Assembly: GCA_963930655.1 (NCBI GenBank)
Contig: OZ005612.1
Location: 5,275,001-5,339,000 of the forward strand
Source: Myrica gale
Lineage: Eukaryota; Streptophyta; Magnoliopsida; Fagales; Myricaceae
Direction: 5' to 3'
DNA length: 64,000 nucleotides
Position numbers and translations under genes: made by a program. Shown here piece by piece: positions 35,659-46,843 of this stretch. The notes below the pieces were generated by a model. That model searched no databases. It was not told the origin of the DNA and saw nothing but the letters and a program-made list of their open reading frames with translations. Every line of letters begins with the position of its first letter. Position 1 is the stretch's first letter.

Positions 35659-37255
35659 GTTGGGAGGCAACCCAATGAGAGTTAGTTTTTTTCTTCTTCT
35701 TATTTTCTCAATTATTTCTTCGTTATGTTTACCTTTTCTTTGCATTTCACCTTACATTAGGGACAACGTAAGTTTTAAGTGTGGGGGAGGGGATTAAGGT
35801 TGCAATTGTATTTTTTTTTTTAAAAGAAAGCGTGGTTTTCAGAAAAAAAATAAAAAAGAAGAAGATAGCTTTGCTTTTTGTTTTTGTGGTTTTCAACGAT
35901 TTTTGGTTGTGTATGTCATGAGCAAGATTCAATTAAGCTTGAAAAATTCATAACATGATTGAATAAGTAATTTTTCAACTTATAATTATTTAGTCTAGTT
36001 ATTTTCCTTGAGAATGGTAGTGACTAAATTTGGTAGACAAAAGTCGGTGAGATTTTGAGCCTTTAGACTTACACATTTATATCAGTCTCCTTATTCTCTT
36101 TCATGTGAGATATTCTTCCACGGCTTTGTTTCTCTAGAACTTGCCTTGATTCTTTTCGAGGTCATATTGACACATGTATGCATGAACATGATTAAGACCC
36201 TCTTTGTTATAAGCTACATAAGCCAAATAGTCTACCTTATAATTAATTTTTCCCTTTGTTGAACTCCTTTGAGCTTTATTGGTTTTTCTTTTGTTTATTG
36301 TGAACCCAAGTTACAAGTTTTAAACCCGAAAAATAATGCCTTTACCCAAGCCGTAGAGCTAGTGGAGCATTGTTTATCATTATGATATGTATGGGTGTGC
36401 AAGAAATAAGTTTGGGGGTGCTTGGATTTGTGGTATGGCTATGACTGGTGAAATGGAACATGTTTTCATTCTCAATTCTTGAGTTCCATTGTTGATGTAA
36501 TCTTGGTAGAAAAAAATAGAGAAAAGAAGAAAGAAGGTGATGGATGAAATTGCTTTTAATGTTACAAATTGTCCATGTTCATAATCCCTCCTAAAATTCC
36601 AAGAAGGTGGTCTGTTTATACGTGATATATACAAAGGTGGAAGTTGTTGCGAAGGATCGTTCCTGCTGCAAATGAAAGGTGTTCCTTTTAAACAATCTTT
36701 TTTTCAATGCAGGAATTTTACATGGTTTAAATGCTTTAAAGCCAAATTGAAGAAGTTGTTGTATGGAGTGATTAGTTTTATATGTTATATATAATCGAGC
36801 TTGAGTTGATTCATTTTTGCTTCACTAGTTTCAATGGCTTTTGAGCTACATTCATAAATATTTCTCACCTTGATCCTAAACCTCGTTACATCCTTTAAAA
36901 AGTCCTTATGATTCGTGTCATGCATTCGATCGCAGTGATGGAGAATGAAAAGATATGCAAGCCTATGGTAGATCATTTCCATTGGAATGAATTTGAGCGA
37001 AACACATACCCTTCAAACACATGAGAGTCGAGTTTTTATTGTCGTGAGGGTCTACACATTTAGTTTACTCCATCTTCGAGTGAAAATGCTTACTAAGTAA
37101 TTATAAGTTGTTTAAGAATGTTTGTTCAAGATATGTTATGGGTTTTTAAGAGCTTGGTTATTCTTTGTTGATGGTGTTGCAACCTTGGTGTTTTTAAGAA
37201 AGTGAATTTAAGTTTTGCCCAAGGACGAGCAAAAGTTAAGTGAGGGAGAATTTGT
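35659..37255. other. 3' non-coding part of the gypsy element
   Basis: It starts GTTGGGAGGCAACCCAATG, a sequence often found after pol in plant gypsy elements, and runs to the polypurine tract before the 3' LTR. Frames are short and do not look coding. Confidence 0.65.
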
Positions 37256-37686
37256 TGAGAATGTAAAATGTAATATTTTTCTCCCTTAATGTGATGCATG
37301 CAGGAAGTACTAAATCGGGATTGAATTTGCATCACCTACCCTGTTGATGTTCTGGAACATTCCATATATTGCAATTCTGATATGCGGATCTGATCTGTTA
37401 ATTTTGGGAAGTTTCCAGACCTGGTGCACGAAAATTCTAGAGGACGCCACTTTTCTAGTTTTATTAGGTCTCTATTTTATTTTTAATATTTTCCTTAAAT
37501 AGTCAGATTTGTATTGTTATAGTTTAGAATATATTTTAGAGATTTTCTAGGGTTGCAACACTTAGGTTGAACTGGTAAAAGAAAAAGGCAGCTATCAAAC
37601 TTCTGAACCAGCCGCCTCTCTCCCCCCTCTTTTCTAACTTCTCATTCGAGTTTTCATCAAGGCCCTGCGTGGCTAAGCTTTTATAC
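37256..37686 (+). repeat. 3' LTR of the gypsy element
   Basis: It begins TGAGAATGTAAAATG after the polypurine tract and ends near GGCTAAGCTTTTATA. Shared segments differ from the 5' LTR at many positions, so the insertion is not recent. Confidence 0.75.
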
Positions 37687-39140
37687 TTGGTCGAAGGGAA
37701 ACAGAAGTCTCGGAATGTGTAAAACTGTGAGATCTGATTTATTTTCATTGTTTAATGTATGCTTTGAGTATTGTAGGTTCACGCCCTACTGAAGGCAAGC
37801 TCCACGCCAACTGGGAATGGCCTTATACAGTCGTAAAAACTAACCGACCCGTGGAACGCAGCACACCTAAAGAGGTATTACCAGTAAGTGCCCATTGCAT
37901 AACTACATTATTTTCTTTTGATAAAAACCATCATCTACGGAGTTGTAATGTTACAGTATTGTGTGCACCCCTAATGTTTCAGTGCAATGTGCACCCTTAA
38001 TGTTACGGTGTTGTGTGCACGCTTAACCTATAATGTTACAGTTATGTGTGCACTATAATGCTACGGTGCCAACCAATCAGGAACTCACCACTCCAGAGCA
38101 GACTTTTATCTTCTTGGACTACACCAACACAGATGTTGTGTTCCCGTAAGCCGATCGGCCTAATACAGTAAGGGATATAAGGAGGAATGCGAAGGAAATG
38201 TACCAACAACGGACAACAGCACGATTTTATTCATGTCCAAGCAACAAAAGCAGCGCAAGGCTGTACGAGCCAATATTCTAAAAAAGTTCAAAACCCCAGT
38301 AAGATAGTCTGCCATGACAGAGCAATGGAAGAAATCAAAAGCGCAGAAAGAAGGAAAAGGAAGGTTCAAATCAACATGAGAAGGTTAGAAAAGTGGAATA
38401 TGAATATAAGATATCAGGATAGGACATATTTATAACGAATGAACAAGAAACAGTTGAAGTAACTTTTTGAAAATACATGCCCCTTGAACTCTTCACGAAG
38501 CTGTTCAAACGCTTCGGCACCGGCGTGTAATTTTATCCTGACCCCTCGAAGAATGCCCCATTTACCACTAGAAGCTAGAGCGTCGCCTAGGATTCATACA
38601 CAAAAACATCGGATACGATTGTCAGCGTTGTACGGTCAACCTACATCATAAAAACAATTGAGTACAGTACTACCTAGCCATGATTCAAGTCAATCCACAC
38701 CAAAGTTCAGAGAACGAGGACAATGATGACCCCGCAAGGATTGCCTGAATCTCGTCCAACCCCACGACTTGGTGCAAGACAGGTAAAAGATACCACACAC
38801 CAAAGGAGATCAAGAACAAAAGGGCCTTGACACTTATAGAATTTGTACAAAAGCAATAAGGTTGTCGCAACAATCCCGGCTGAGCTCGCTGCATATAACA
38901 ACAACCAGCTCAACTGCGTATCGCTTAGAAGAAACTCAACAGTTCAAGGAAAGCTGAACAAACGTCATATTAAGCAAAGTCTCGACAGTAACGTAATTCT
39001 TTACAACACAAGGGAATACAATAAGTAAAGGGAATACAAGGGAACATTAAAAAAGGCAATGGATAATGATCAGTCAGCCTATATACAAAATATGTCATCT
39101 CCAGGTTGGCTTTATAGTGCAGGCAAAGCTCATCATCGTA

Positions 39141-39805
39141 TTAATCCACTGCAGGTTCGAGATTGTGCCCAGGCACCTCAGTGAGTTGGCACACGCCGTG
39201 AAACCTAAGCCAATTGTCAGCTGTCACGTACAATTCCCACTCGTCACTATAGTCATGGATAAACTGTCGCACAACGTGATCCCTTACTCGCCCCATGTTC
39301 TTGTTCTCTTTCCAAGAACCCAGAAGTATGAAAATCTGCTCTGCGTCACTAGACTCCAAATCCCTACCCCTAAACATCTCCAACAGACAAAATAGGTACG
39401 TTGCTTTAGGGTTTCCGGCTCTCATTGCCTCCTCCACCATCCTCTGGCCTATGGAGTAATGGTTCTTTATGAACATTGTACGAATACCCCTAAAAAATAG
39501 AACATCGGGGTTTCGGTGAACAAACAACAAATTCAAAAACTGGGCCACCTCCAGAGGACATGCCACAAGGTTGGGCAATTCCTCCACACGACAACATGAT
39601 AGACGTCACCACAGTCTGACGCCTCACGGAGAGCCTTGCATGTCCCGCGGACAACCAAGAGGATGTTCACCGTATTCTGAGGGCAGTGTGGCACATAAGG
39701 GTCTATCAGAGGATTTATCTTGGTCGTCTTGATAATGATTTTTTGCAACAACCCCTTTGGAAGGGAGGTCAGATAGTCAGCCATAAAAAGCAAAGAACCT
39801 ATCAC
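39141..39805 (-). pseudogene. F-box At1g67623-like frame with a frameshift
   Basis: Two overlapping minus-strand frames (39805-39533 and 39587-39141) together encode about 220 residues. The first has an F-box-like opening, LTSLPKGLLQKIIIK followed by VRGTCKALREASDCGDVYHV. The second has MVEEAMRAGNPKATYLFCLL, like the repeat region of At1g67623-type F-box proteins. The switch of frame near 39560 implies a small indel. The location between a gypsy pol end and its LTR suggests that it is, or derives from, a transposon-carried antisense ORF. Confidence 0.55.
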
Positions 39806-40144
39806 ATATATAGAGGCATTATTGATGACGGTTGAAATAACCTTTAAAAAAATCTTTAGCCGAACGATTCATGAAGCGTTGGGGAGCTGTTAAATCGTGT
39901 CTCTTCGAAGAATGTGACATTCATACTCCTACAACTCTCACACAAGAAGCTATAACGTCATCTAAGGGCTTGAAATAGTGGTCGTCAGTGCCTGTTGACA
40001 CGACATACATAAATACTAATAAAGCAACACGCGAGTGACATGGCCAAGAGGACCAAAATAGCATGGCACAGCGTAAGTCAAAATTACTAGTCCACCAACG
40101 ACGCGTCAGGAAATACAATTAAAAAAAACACACTAAGAATACAA

Positions 40145-41360
40145 TGTTGACTTTTGTGCACAATCGAGATTTTGATGATTTCAATAAATGGATGAGTTTA
40201 CAAAATGAACATCTTCAAAGACAAAGACAACTTGACGAAAAGAGTCAAACCTTGAAGAAAAAGGAACAAGAATATGTAAGGAGCTTAAAGTGAAGATCCA
40301 AGACTTTAGGGTATAATCCTTGTAACTCTTTATTTCACATTTGACAAGGATTTGAATCACGCACTTGCATATCTTTCAAAACATGCATAAATCGTTTTAA
40401 GTTTTGTTTGAAAGATTAAAATGTTTTTATAGGTTTCAAAACATCCCAATCAAACCTCTAAACCTTCATATACTTATGGACAATATGTCTTCAAAATTGG
40501 GTGTCTAAAAGTGGTTTAAAACCTTGTTTTTAAAAGAACCGGATCATGCTTAAGTTGAGGAGGTCGACCGGTATTTCGACCGCCTCATGTAGCGGTCGAC
40601 CGGTTGGTTTTGACAAAAGAGTAGTTGAAGCTTCTGACAATATGACCGTTGGGTAACGGTAACTTGAAGTGGTCGACCGGCTCGTTTAAGCAAAAACTTC
40701 CGACGACTATAAACGGCTAGTTTTCATATGTGACCTATAAATACACCTTCATTTCGTCTAAAATGAATAACCAACGACCACATATAATTTATACTACTTG
40801 AGAAATATTCTTAACCTTCTTATTTTATATTTCTCATAGCATTAACACAAAATACACTTTCATATCCTTGTCTTTGGGTGAATAAAGAGATAGAGCTTCC
40901 ATTTTCATATCTACTCTATCCAGAGAGTTTTTGTTCTTCCATCTACCTATCCAATAGAGGTGTTTCCTTTAGTGAGGTTGTTCACTAAAGAAGAAGCTTT
41001 GAAAGTGTATATCTCAAGCTTGGTGAGGTTGTGAGTGGTGAACCAGAAAAACCACTTGGGTGGGTTTGAGTGTTGAGCCCGAGAGAAAACACTTGTACTG
41101 TTTACTAGCACCCGGAAGCTAGTGTGTAAAGCTATTGGAGAATAGTGGAAAACCTCAAGGCTCGGTGAATGAGCTTGAGGGGTGGATGTAGGCGGGTTTG
41201 CCGAACCACCTAAAAATACTGTGTTTGCTTCTCTTACCCTTCTCCTTACTTTAGCACTTATTTACAGTTCTGCATATTATATACTTGTGCTAAAGTAGTA
41301 TTTAGAAAATCAATTCACAACCCTCTTGGGTTGCCTTAATCCTGAAATCTATGACTCACA
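40145..41360 (+). mobile_element. Solo LTR of a SIRE-like Ty1/copia element
   Basis: A 1216-bp solo LTR starting TGTTGACTTT and ending GACTCACA, with the exact 5-bp duplication TACAA on both sides (40140-40144 and 41361-41365). It holds the GGGTGGATGTAGGCGGGTTT block and is related to the inverted copy at 34357-35658. Confidence 0.9.
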
Positions 41361-41815
41361 TACAAACAACACACTAAGATCACATGAACACTCTAGTTTC
41401 CCATGGAGCATGGTTACGACATCACAATATATACACCAATAACACTATAAAATTCAAAGTAAACTTAACAGGGTCCATGAAAATCACCCAAAAGTAGCTC
41501 ATCAAAAGATAAGGCCACATCCCAAATGTCACAACTAGATACAGGAACAGAAAGAGAAGGCCAACAAACAAACAACGATTGCTCAATGTTAGGAGCAACA
41601 ACGACCTTAACTGGTGTCATGAACTTTTCCCCTCCTAATTTGAAAACGGCAGGCCAACAGTTGCGTCCTTGCCCCGGAAAGTCGGAGTTATCTGACCTTT
41701 AAGACCCCTTCCCGATATCACCATCAGGGACAGAGTCGCTTGGTCGATCAAGTCGAACGACGCATCCGCAACGAACGGGTCGGCAAGAAAAATCTCTGGA
41801 ATAAGTGAGGGCTAA

Positions 41816-43877
41816 TTAACGGACATAGGAGGCCAGCAACAAGGTCAACTCCTCCAAACTCCGCGTCCGGCACCTTTGTGGCCAAAGGGACCCCACCTCA
41901 TCAGCATAGTGTTTCGCCTTTACATCTAACAAATCCACACGATAAAACCCAGTCTGGATCACCCCATCAGTGTATTGAAGCCGTAATAGAAGCCCGTCTT
42001 CCACTCCGCCATAAGATTTTCCTCATCCTGCATTAGCTCGTGATGAGATTTTCACAATTCACGCTTGTAAACCCTCACATCAGTTTGAACTTCTGCCAGT
42101 TGCACCTGCAATTTGTCCACTCTGGCAGACGGTCTAGCATGACATCCTCTCGTAACGACTTGTTTACTACTACCTCGTTGGCCACCTCCTTCAACCTCTT
42201 GTCTTTTACTAGGCCACCCTTCTTCAGCTAATCGACCTCTAGACGGCTCACCTTCAATGGATAGTTGTTCACCCCTAATAATGCCAGTCGCGTGTTGGGA
42301 CCTCAACACATCTGCCTCCGACTTTAAGACACGAAACCACATGCACATAGCGTCCACAACACTTTGGTCATTATCTTTCTCCTCCCTGAACCCCTACGGC
42401 AACTCCTCGAGGGTAGTGCGCTGTAACAGGACAGCATCCCGCTCGGTTTGCAAACAAGCAGCAGTTGTACGAAAGTCAAGCAGTAGCTGCTGAAGTAACT
42501 GGCTCATGACTGATGCAAGTCTCGAAAACTCCGGAAACACTTTCTCCACTTACCTAAGCACTTTGGGGATAAGACCTGCCTCTCTATGGGCTAAACAGAA
42601 GGGTCAACCACTCCGCTTTGATGTGGTGCCACCCCTGTCACGTCTTACAACTCGACGCATGGTTTCTCCCCTGAAGAAAAAGGGGATGGCTCCCCATTGC
42701 CGCCACGTGCACCACTACGCTCCTCAGGCAATCGGTGAACCCTTTTCCTTGCCCTAAGAGTGAGAGATTCCCTACCCTCCTCGTCTCCCTCTGTTTCCCC
42801 CTCGTCCGACAATATAAGCCGCCGCTTACCCGAATGGGCTGGCTCTTGCTCGACGAGGCACCAGCAGGAGCTGAAACTTCCCTTATCACTTCCACGTCGT
42901 CACTGCTCGATGATGGCGACATGACTTTCCATGCTGGAAACACGACCCTTCGACAAGCAGCAGTAGACTTGATCTCGCGAAAACCTGAGCAAGTGGCTCT
43001 AAATGGCTTAGCCCCTCTGGGCTACAACATCTTACGTTTGGACTTGACCTCTGTGCACCACATTGAGGAAAAGGCAAGCTAGGTCAGAAATACATCGATA
43101 ACCCTAACCATTACACCAGTACATTATGACAGACCACCCCCTCCAGTGCCTGAATCAAATCCAACAGCCTACACAATAGAACACCATTTATCACAACAAC
43201 AGTAGGAGAATCACAAGGATACAAAGTGTTGAACAAGAATAGATCACAATGACTCACCAGGTGAAGCCCCAGCCTCCAAGGGAAGCAGAAACTCAGTCAC
43301 GTTCTAGGGCTTGCCTGCCATCGCCAGTGCAACACGTTAATGTTCCTCCGGGGATAAATTCGGCTCTTGCCGGGCTGCACCATGACATCTTAAATGGTAA
43401 TTTATTCTACATACGCTCGAAAGAAAACAGGAATGCAGGACAAGAAACATTACCCTGAGCAGAAGGCACTCCCCAAGTGCGTTGAACCCTAATGGGGTTT
43501 TTCTCTCCCGGTGGACATTCTCATCCTTCGCCAGATATGAAAAAGAACTTTTTGTGACAACCCTTGTTGTTGGAAGGGAGATGCCAGAACAAAACGAGCC
43601 CATCCCGAGCTTGAAAGTAATATATGACGTAGTACTTGAGCCTCTACTCGGCTAGGTGGGCCAAAGTTCGATCGGACACCCATTGAGTCACAAGTACATT
43701 TCCCTTAGATGTTGGGTTTCTTTCAACTCCCGCAACTCCTGAACTAGACGAGGCCATCAAGCACGAATCCTTTGCAAGGTATCGCAACAATGCCGAAAAG
43801 CAGGCGGAGAAGAAGATAAATAAACAGGCATGGCGGAGAGAAATTATAAAACCTTGGCTTGATGACTTGCAGAGCAC
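41816..43877 (-). pseudogene. Degenerate antisense frames of a transposon ORF
   Basis: Minus-strand frames at 43877-43644, 43603-43337, 42943-42638, 42357-42052 and 42004-41816 are open only in pieces. The segment at 42357-42052, with heptad-like LKSEADVLRSQH and VDKLQVQLAEVQTDVRVYK, suggests a coiled coil; WKTGFYYGFNTLMGD lies just beyond. I do not recognise a named family. Position and orientation fit the antisense ORF of Tat-lineage gypsy elements. Confidence 0.4.
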
Positions 43878-44006
43878 TCAAGCCAATAAATGTTTCCTCA
43901 CCTGCCCACTCACCTTTATTTCAAAAATACTTGGATGGACAAGATCAAATAAACGGGCACGTGCAAACAAACCCGGGTGGCTTAATTTTTTTAAAGGGGG
44001 GACTAC

Positions 44007-44379
44007 TGATGGGTCATAATATGACCGGCCCAACCCATCAGAAATACACCAGCCCAGTTGTAGTCCTGCTCCAGCCTATGGATGCATTCAAAGCCTCGAC
44101 CCGCGCGCATATGAACTCACCTCCAATATTTTACCGCTCGGATATTCAAAGAGTCCTAAGACTAGCAGTGTTGATACCCCCTTAGGACTCTAATCTCCTC
44201 CAGATATAAATAGTTAGGTATTCTCTTCATATTTTCTTAAGCTTTAATATATTTTCTAATACTCAAATCTTCTTGAGATCTGACTTAGGCATCGGAGCTT
44301 TCACGTCCAACGGCACCCCTTTCTTTATTACCTTTCAGGTCTGATCGGCTCTAGCTATTGGTGATTTTTGACATCATCA
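44007..44379 (+). repeat. LTR of the Tat-like gypsy element
   Basis: It begins TGATGGGTCATAATATG right after the purine tract AAAGGGGGGACTAC and ends ACATCATCA. It contains a TATAAATAG box at about 44204, as expected of an LTR promoter. No second copy lies in the window. Confidence 0.7.
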
Positions 44380-45790
44380 CATACTAAACATTATTTTTTG
44401 ATGAACTATTTACATGTTGATCAAGTTAATAGATTTGGTGAATCCCTAAAAAGATTTATTAAAAGTCATCTTTTTTGTAAAAGAAAAAAATGAAGAAGAA
44501 AAATGCCAGGATTTAGGCCGTCGACTGACATCGGAAGATGAGCATACCACGCTCATGAGATGCGGGATGTCGCTGCAAAAGAGCAGGGCTTGAATTCACG
44601 AAGCTCCACAGCTCAGTGAAGATCATATCCTACTTCTGTCCTAACACTGCATGCAGAGACTACGTGAACTGTTTTTTCTTTTCTTTTTTGTTTGTTGGTT
44701 TGATTGGCGTTTATTGCATGGATTTGTTATGGCTGGTAAATAAAAAGAAAATAATTGGCTGAAAAACATGAAAAAGAGAAGGCTGAATATATTTGGTGGT
44801 TAACTGAAAAACATAAAAAAGTTTGGACCAAACTCATTGGAAGCTAGCAAAGCACCGTAAAAAAGTAGAATTTATGGTGAACACTTTTAAGGTAAATGTG
44901 TCTCGATCTTCGTGTAATTCTTTTTACAAAATAATAAAAATTATCCCATATCGGGGTAAGGCACTTTCAATGCTTGAGTCAGTACTTTGGTATATCAATT
45001 ATTCTATTCAATTTCTACAGAATCACCAACCTCTTCTTCATGATACCCTGCTCTTATAGCATTTTCTCCACGTCCTTGCGTTTTCTTTTTTTGAAGGACT
45101 TTGATCCCTTGTCGCATCGTGTCTCGAGGTGTGCACTTTCTACACGTCTTCATAATGAGCGGTTTGAGCTTCTATCGTGGGGAACATCGGGATCGTGAGA
45201 TTGCTACACGTTATACGTCGGCTTATAACTGTTTACGATACGTGTCGTGGTTTTGCCTTCTTTCAGGCTTGGTGCAATATGGGCCTGTTATGGTTGTTGG
45301 GCTTTTCGTATGATAACGATTCTCCGGTCCAAATTGATTTAGATTGGATTGGATTGGTTCAATTTCAGTATCATCACATATGAACATTAATATCCAATTG
45401 TTTACAATTATTGGCAGAAATTATATAGTATAATTTAGAGATAAATATGTTGTATATCTTTTTCTTTGAATTATATTGGGCAAGAAATTGAAAAGAATAG
45501 ACTGCTTAATAAACTTAAATAAATCAACGATTGTCCAATAAATTTGAACTCATCAGAAGATATATGTTCAATCATTCAAGATCAAATCGGGATAGAAGAT
45601 ATATGTTCAATGGTACTACTGGCCCACTGGGTCCTTTTTATGATGTTTAAAGTCAGTAGAAAAGAAAAATAAAACTAGATGGCCTATACCGAAGCTAAAC
45701 GATGCTGAAATATATATGCTGGGTTGAAGCCAGTGCGCACTTTATGTGCAGAAGAGCTCTCTTAACCCTTCGGGTAAATCCATGTTCTAT
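44380..45790. other. Intergenic, no gene supported
   Basis: Several overlapping plus-strand frames at 44823-45383 match nothing I know and overlap each other in different frames. Confidence 0.4.
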
Positions 45791-45796
45791 ATATTA

Positions 45797-45974
45797 GAGT
45801 GTGTTCGGTTAAGGTGTATTGTGAGGATTTTTTGTGTTTTGAGAATTTTTATGTGATGTTAACTTTATTGGTATGCGTGTTGTAGTTATATTTATGTGGT
45901 GTGAAAAATTATGTTTGATTGTAGAATCCTGAGGATTCAAAAAATCCTGAGGATTCTACCTAAACGAACATGCC
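45797..45974. mobile_element. MITE with GTGTTCGGTT ends
   Basis: About 178 bp with inverted ends (GTGTGTTCGGTTAAGGT against GGGCATGTTCGTTTAGGT in reverse). Near its right end, AATCCTGAGGATT occurs twice, forming a small hairpin. Confidence 0.65.
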
Positions 45975-46561
45975 CTTACTTTTTTTATCAGACCCGCCTT
46001 TTGACTTACGGAAAATCAGTCCGCCTCATAAAAATATACTTATATTTTATCAAATAAAATGCTTGTAAAAATATTGAAAATATTGTATTTATGTGTTCAT
46101 TCGTAAATATACTTATAAAAATATTGCAAAATATTTTATTTATGTTATATATTTTATTAAGAATATATATAAATTTATTTGTACTTCATTGATATCTTGA
46201 ATAATAAAACTTTTTAATCTTTAATTTTTGATATTTTAATTTTTAAAATATTTTTTATATTACATAATAAAAAAATTATCTTTTTTTTTAAAAAAATCTC
46301 CTACTATATTTTCTAACTCCACCACTGCTAAAATATGTTTTACGAGAAAGATGACAGTAGCGTTAAATGACATCGAGGGAAAGCGTGAATAATCTGAAAG
46401 GACCGATCTTTGTCTAAGATGGTAAAAAATAGGATGAACTCCCCTGGGTAGAAAATGGACAAAGAGATATGGAACAGTAGAGATATGGAACAGTAAAAAT
46501 TACGTATAAACTGTACTAACTGCTCAAGAGTGGACAGAAAACATCAAGGCGTGAATAATTA

Positions 46562-46843
46562 TCAATAAATAAGCGAATTGACAAGACGTAAGAGTACTTT
46601 ATAGACGGAGATTCCCTGTTTCTTATGTTCTATGATAAGTCCAACAGTACGGTACTGAGAGTACTCAGAGTGCGCGCCAGCCGCCAGACACAAGAAGTCA
46701 TCTGCAACATCGATGTCTCCAAAGAATGAGCTTTCGCAGTGTGCAGATGTGAGATATAATATATATATATACTTCAAACAGTACGTGCTTTCTGAGAATC
46801 TTGTAACAAATGGTTGGAAAGGAACTAACTCGGTTGGGAACAA
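46562..46843 (-). other. Weak 93-codon open frame
   Basis: The frame includes FFGDIDVADDFLCLAAGAHS, which looks more protein-like than most frames nearby, but I cannot place it in a family and there is no clear splice context. It may be an exon remnant. Confidence 0.2.

Larger units (their letters stand above)
31313..37690 (+). mobile_element. Ty3/gypsy LTR retrotransposon, Athila/Tat-like, internally deleted
   Basis: Two related LTRs (31313 to about 31994, and 37256 to about 37686) both begin TGAGAATG and share TTTTTCTCCCTTAATG and GGGTTGCAACACTTAGGTT. Between them are a protease/gag remnant, an integrase with its C-terminal region, a 1302-bp inserted solo LTR and a long non-coding 3' part. 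The 3' LTR is preceded by AAGTTAAGTGAGGGAGAA, a polypurine tract. Reverse transcriptase and RNase H are absent. The 5' LTR is about 250 bp longer than the 3' one. It is non-autonomous and inserted into a GRF gene. Confidence 0.85.
37770..44379 (+). mobile_element. Tat-like Ty3/gypsy remnant with antisense reading frames
   Basis: On the left, 37785-37865 encodes RPTEGKLHANWEWPYTVVK, the C-terminal integrase motif of plant gypsy elements. On the right, TTTAAAGGGGGGACTACTGA (a polypurine tract) leads into an LTR at 44007-44379. Between them, no further sense coding appears, but degenerate minus-strand frames occupy 39141-39805 and about 41816-43877. Tat-lineage elements are known to carry an antisense extra ORF between pol and the 3' LTR, which fits. 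The 5' half and 5' LTR are missing. Whether the whole interval is one element is my inference. Confidence 0.55.

Noticed and set aside
44823..45383. Four overlapping plus-strand frames
   Set aside because: They use different frames over the same DNA and none resembles a known protein.
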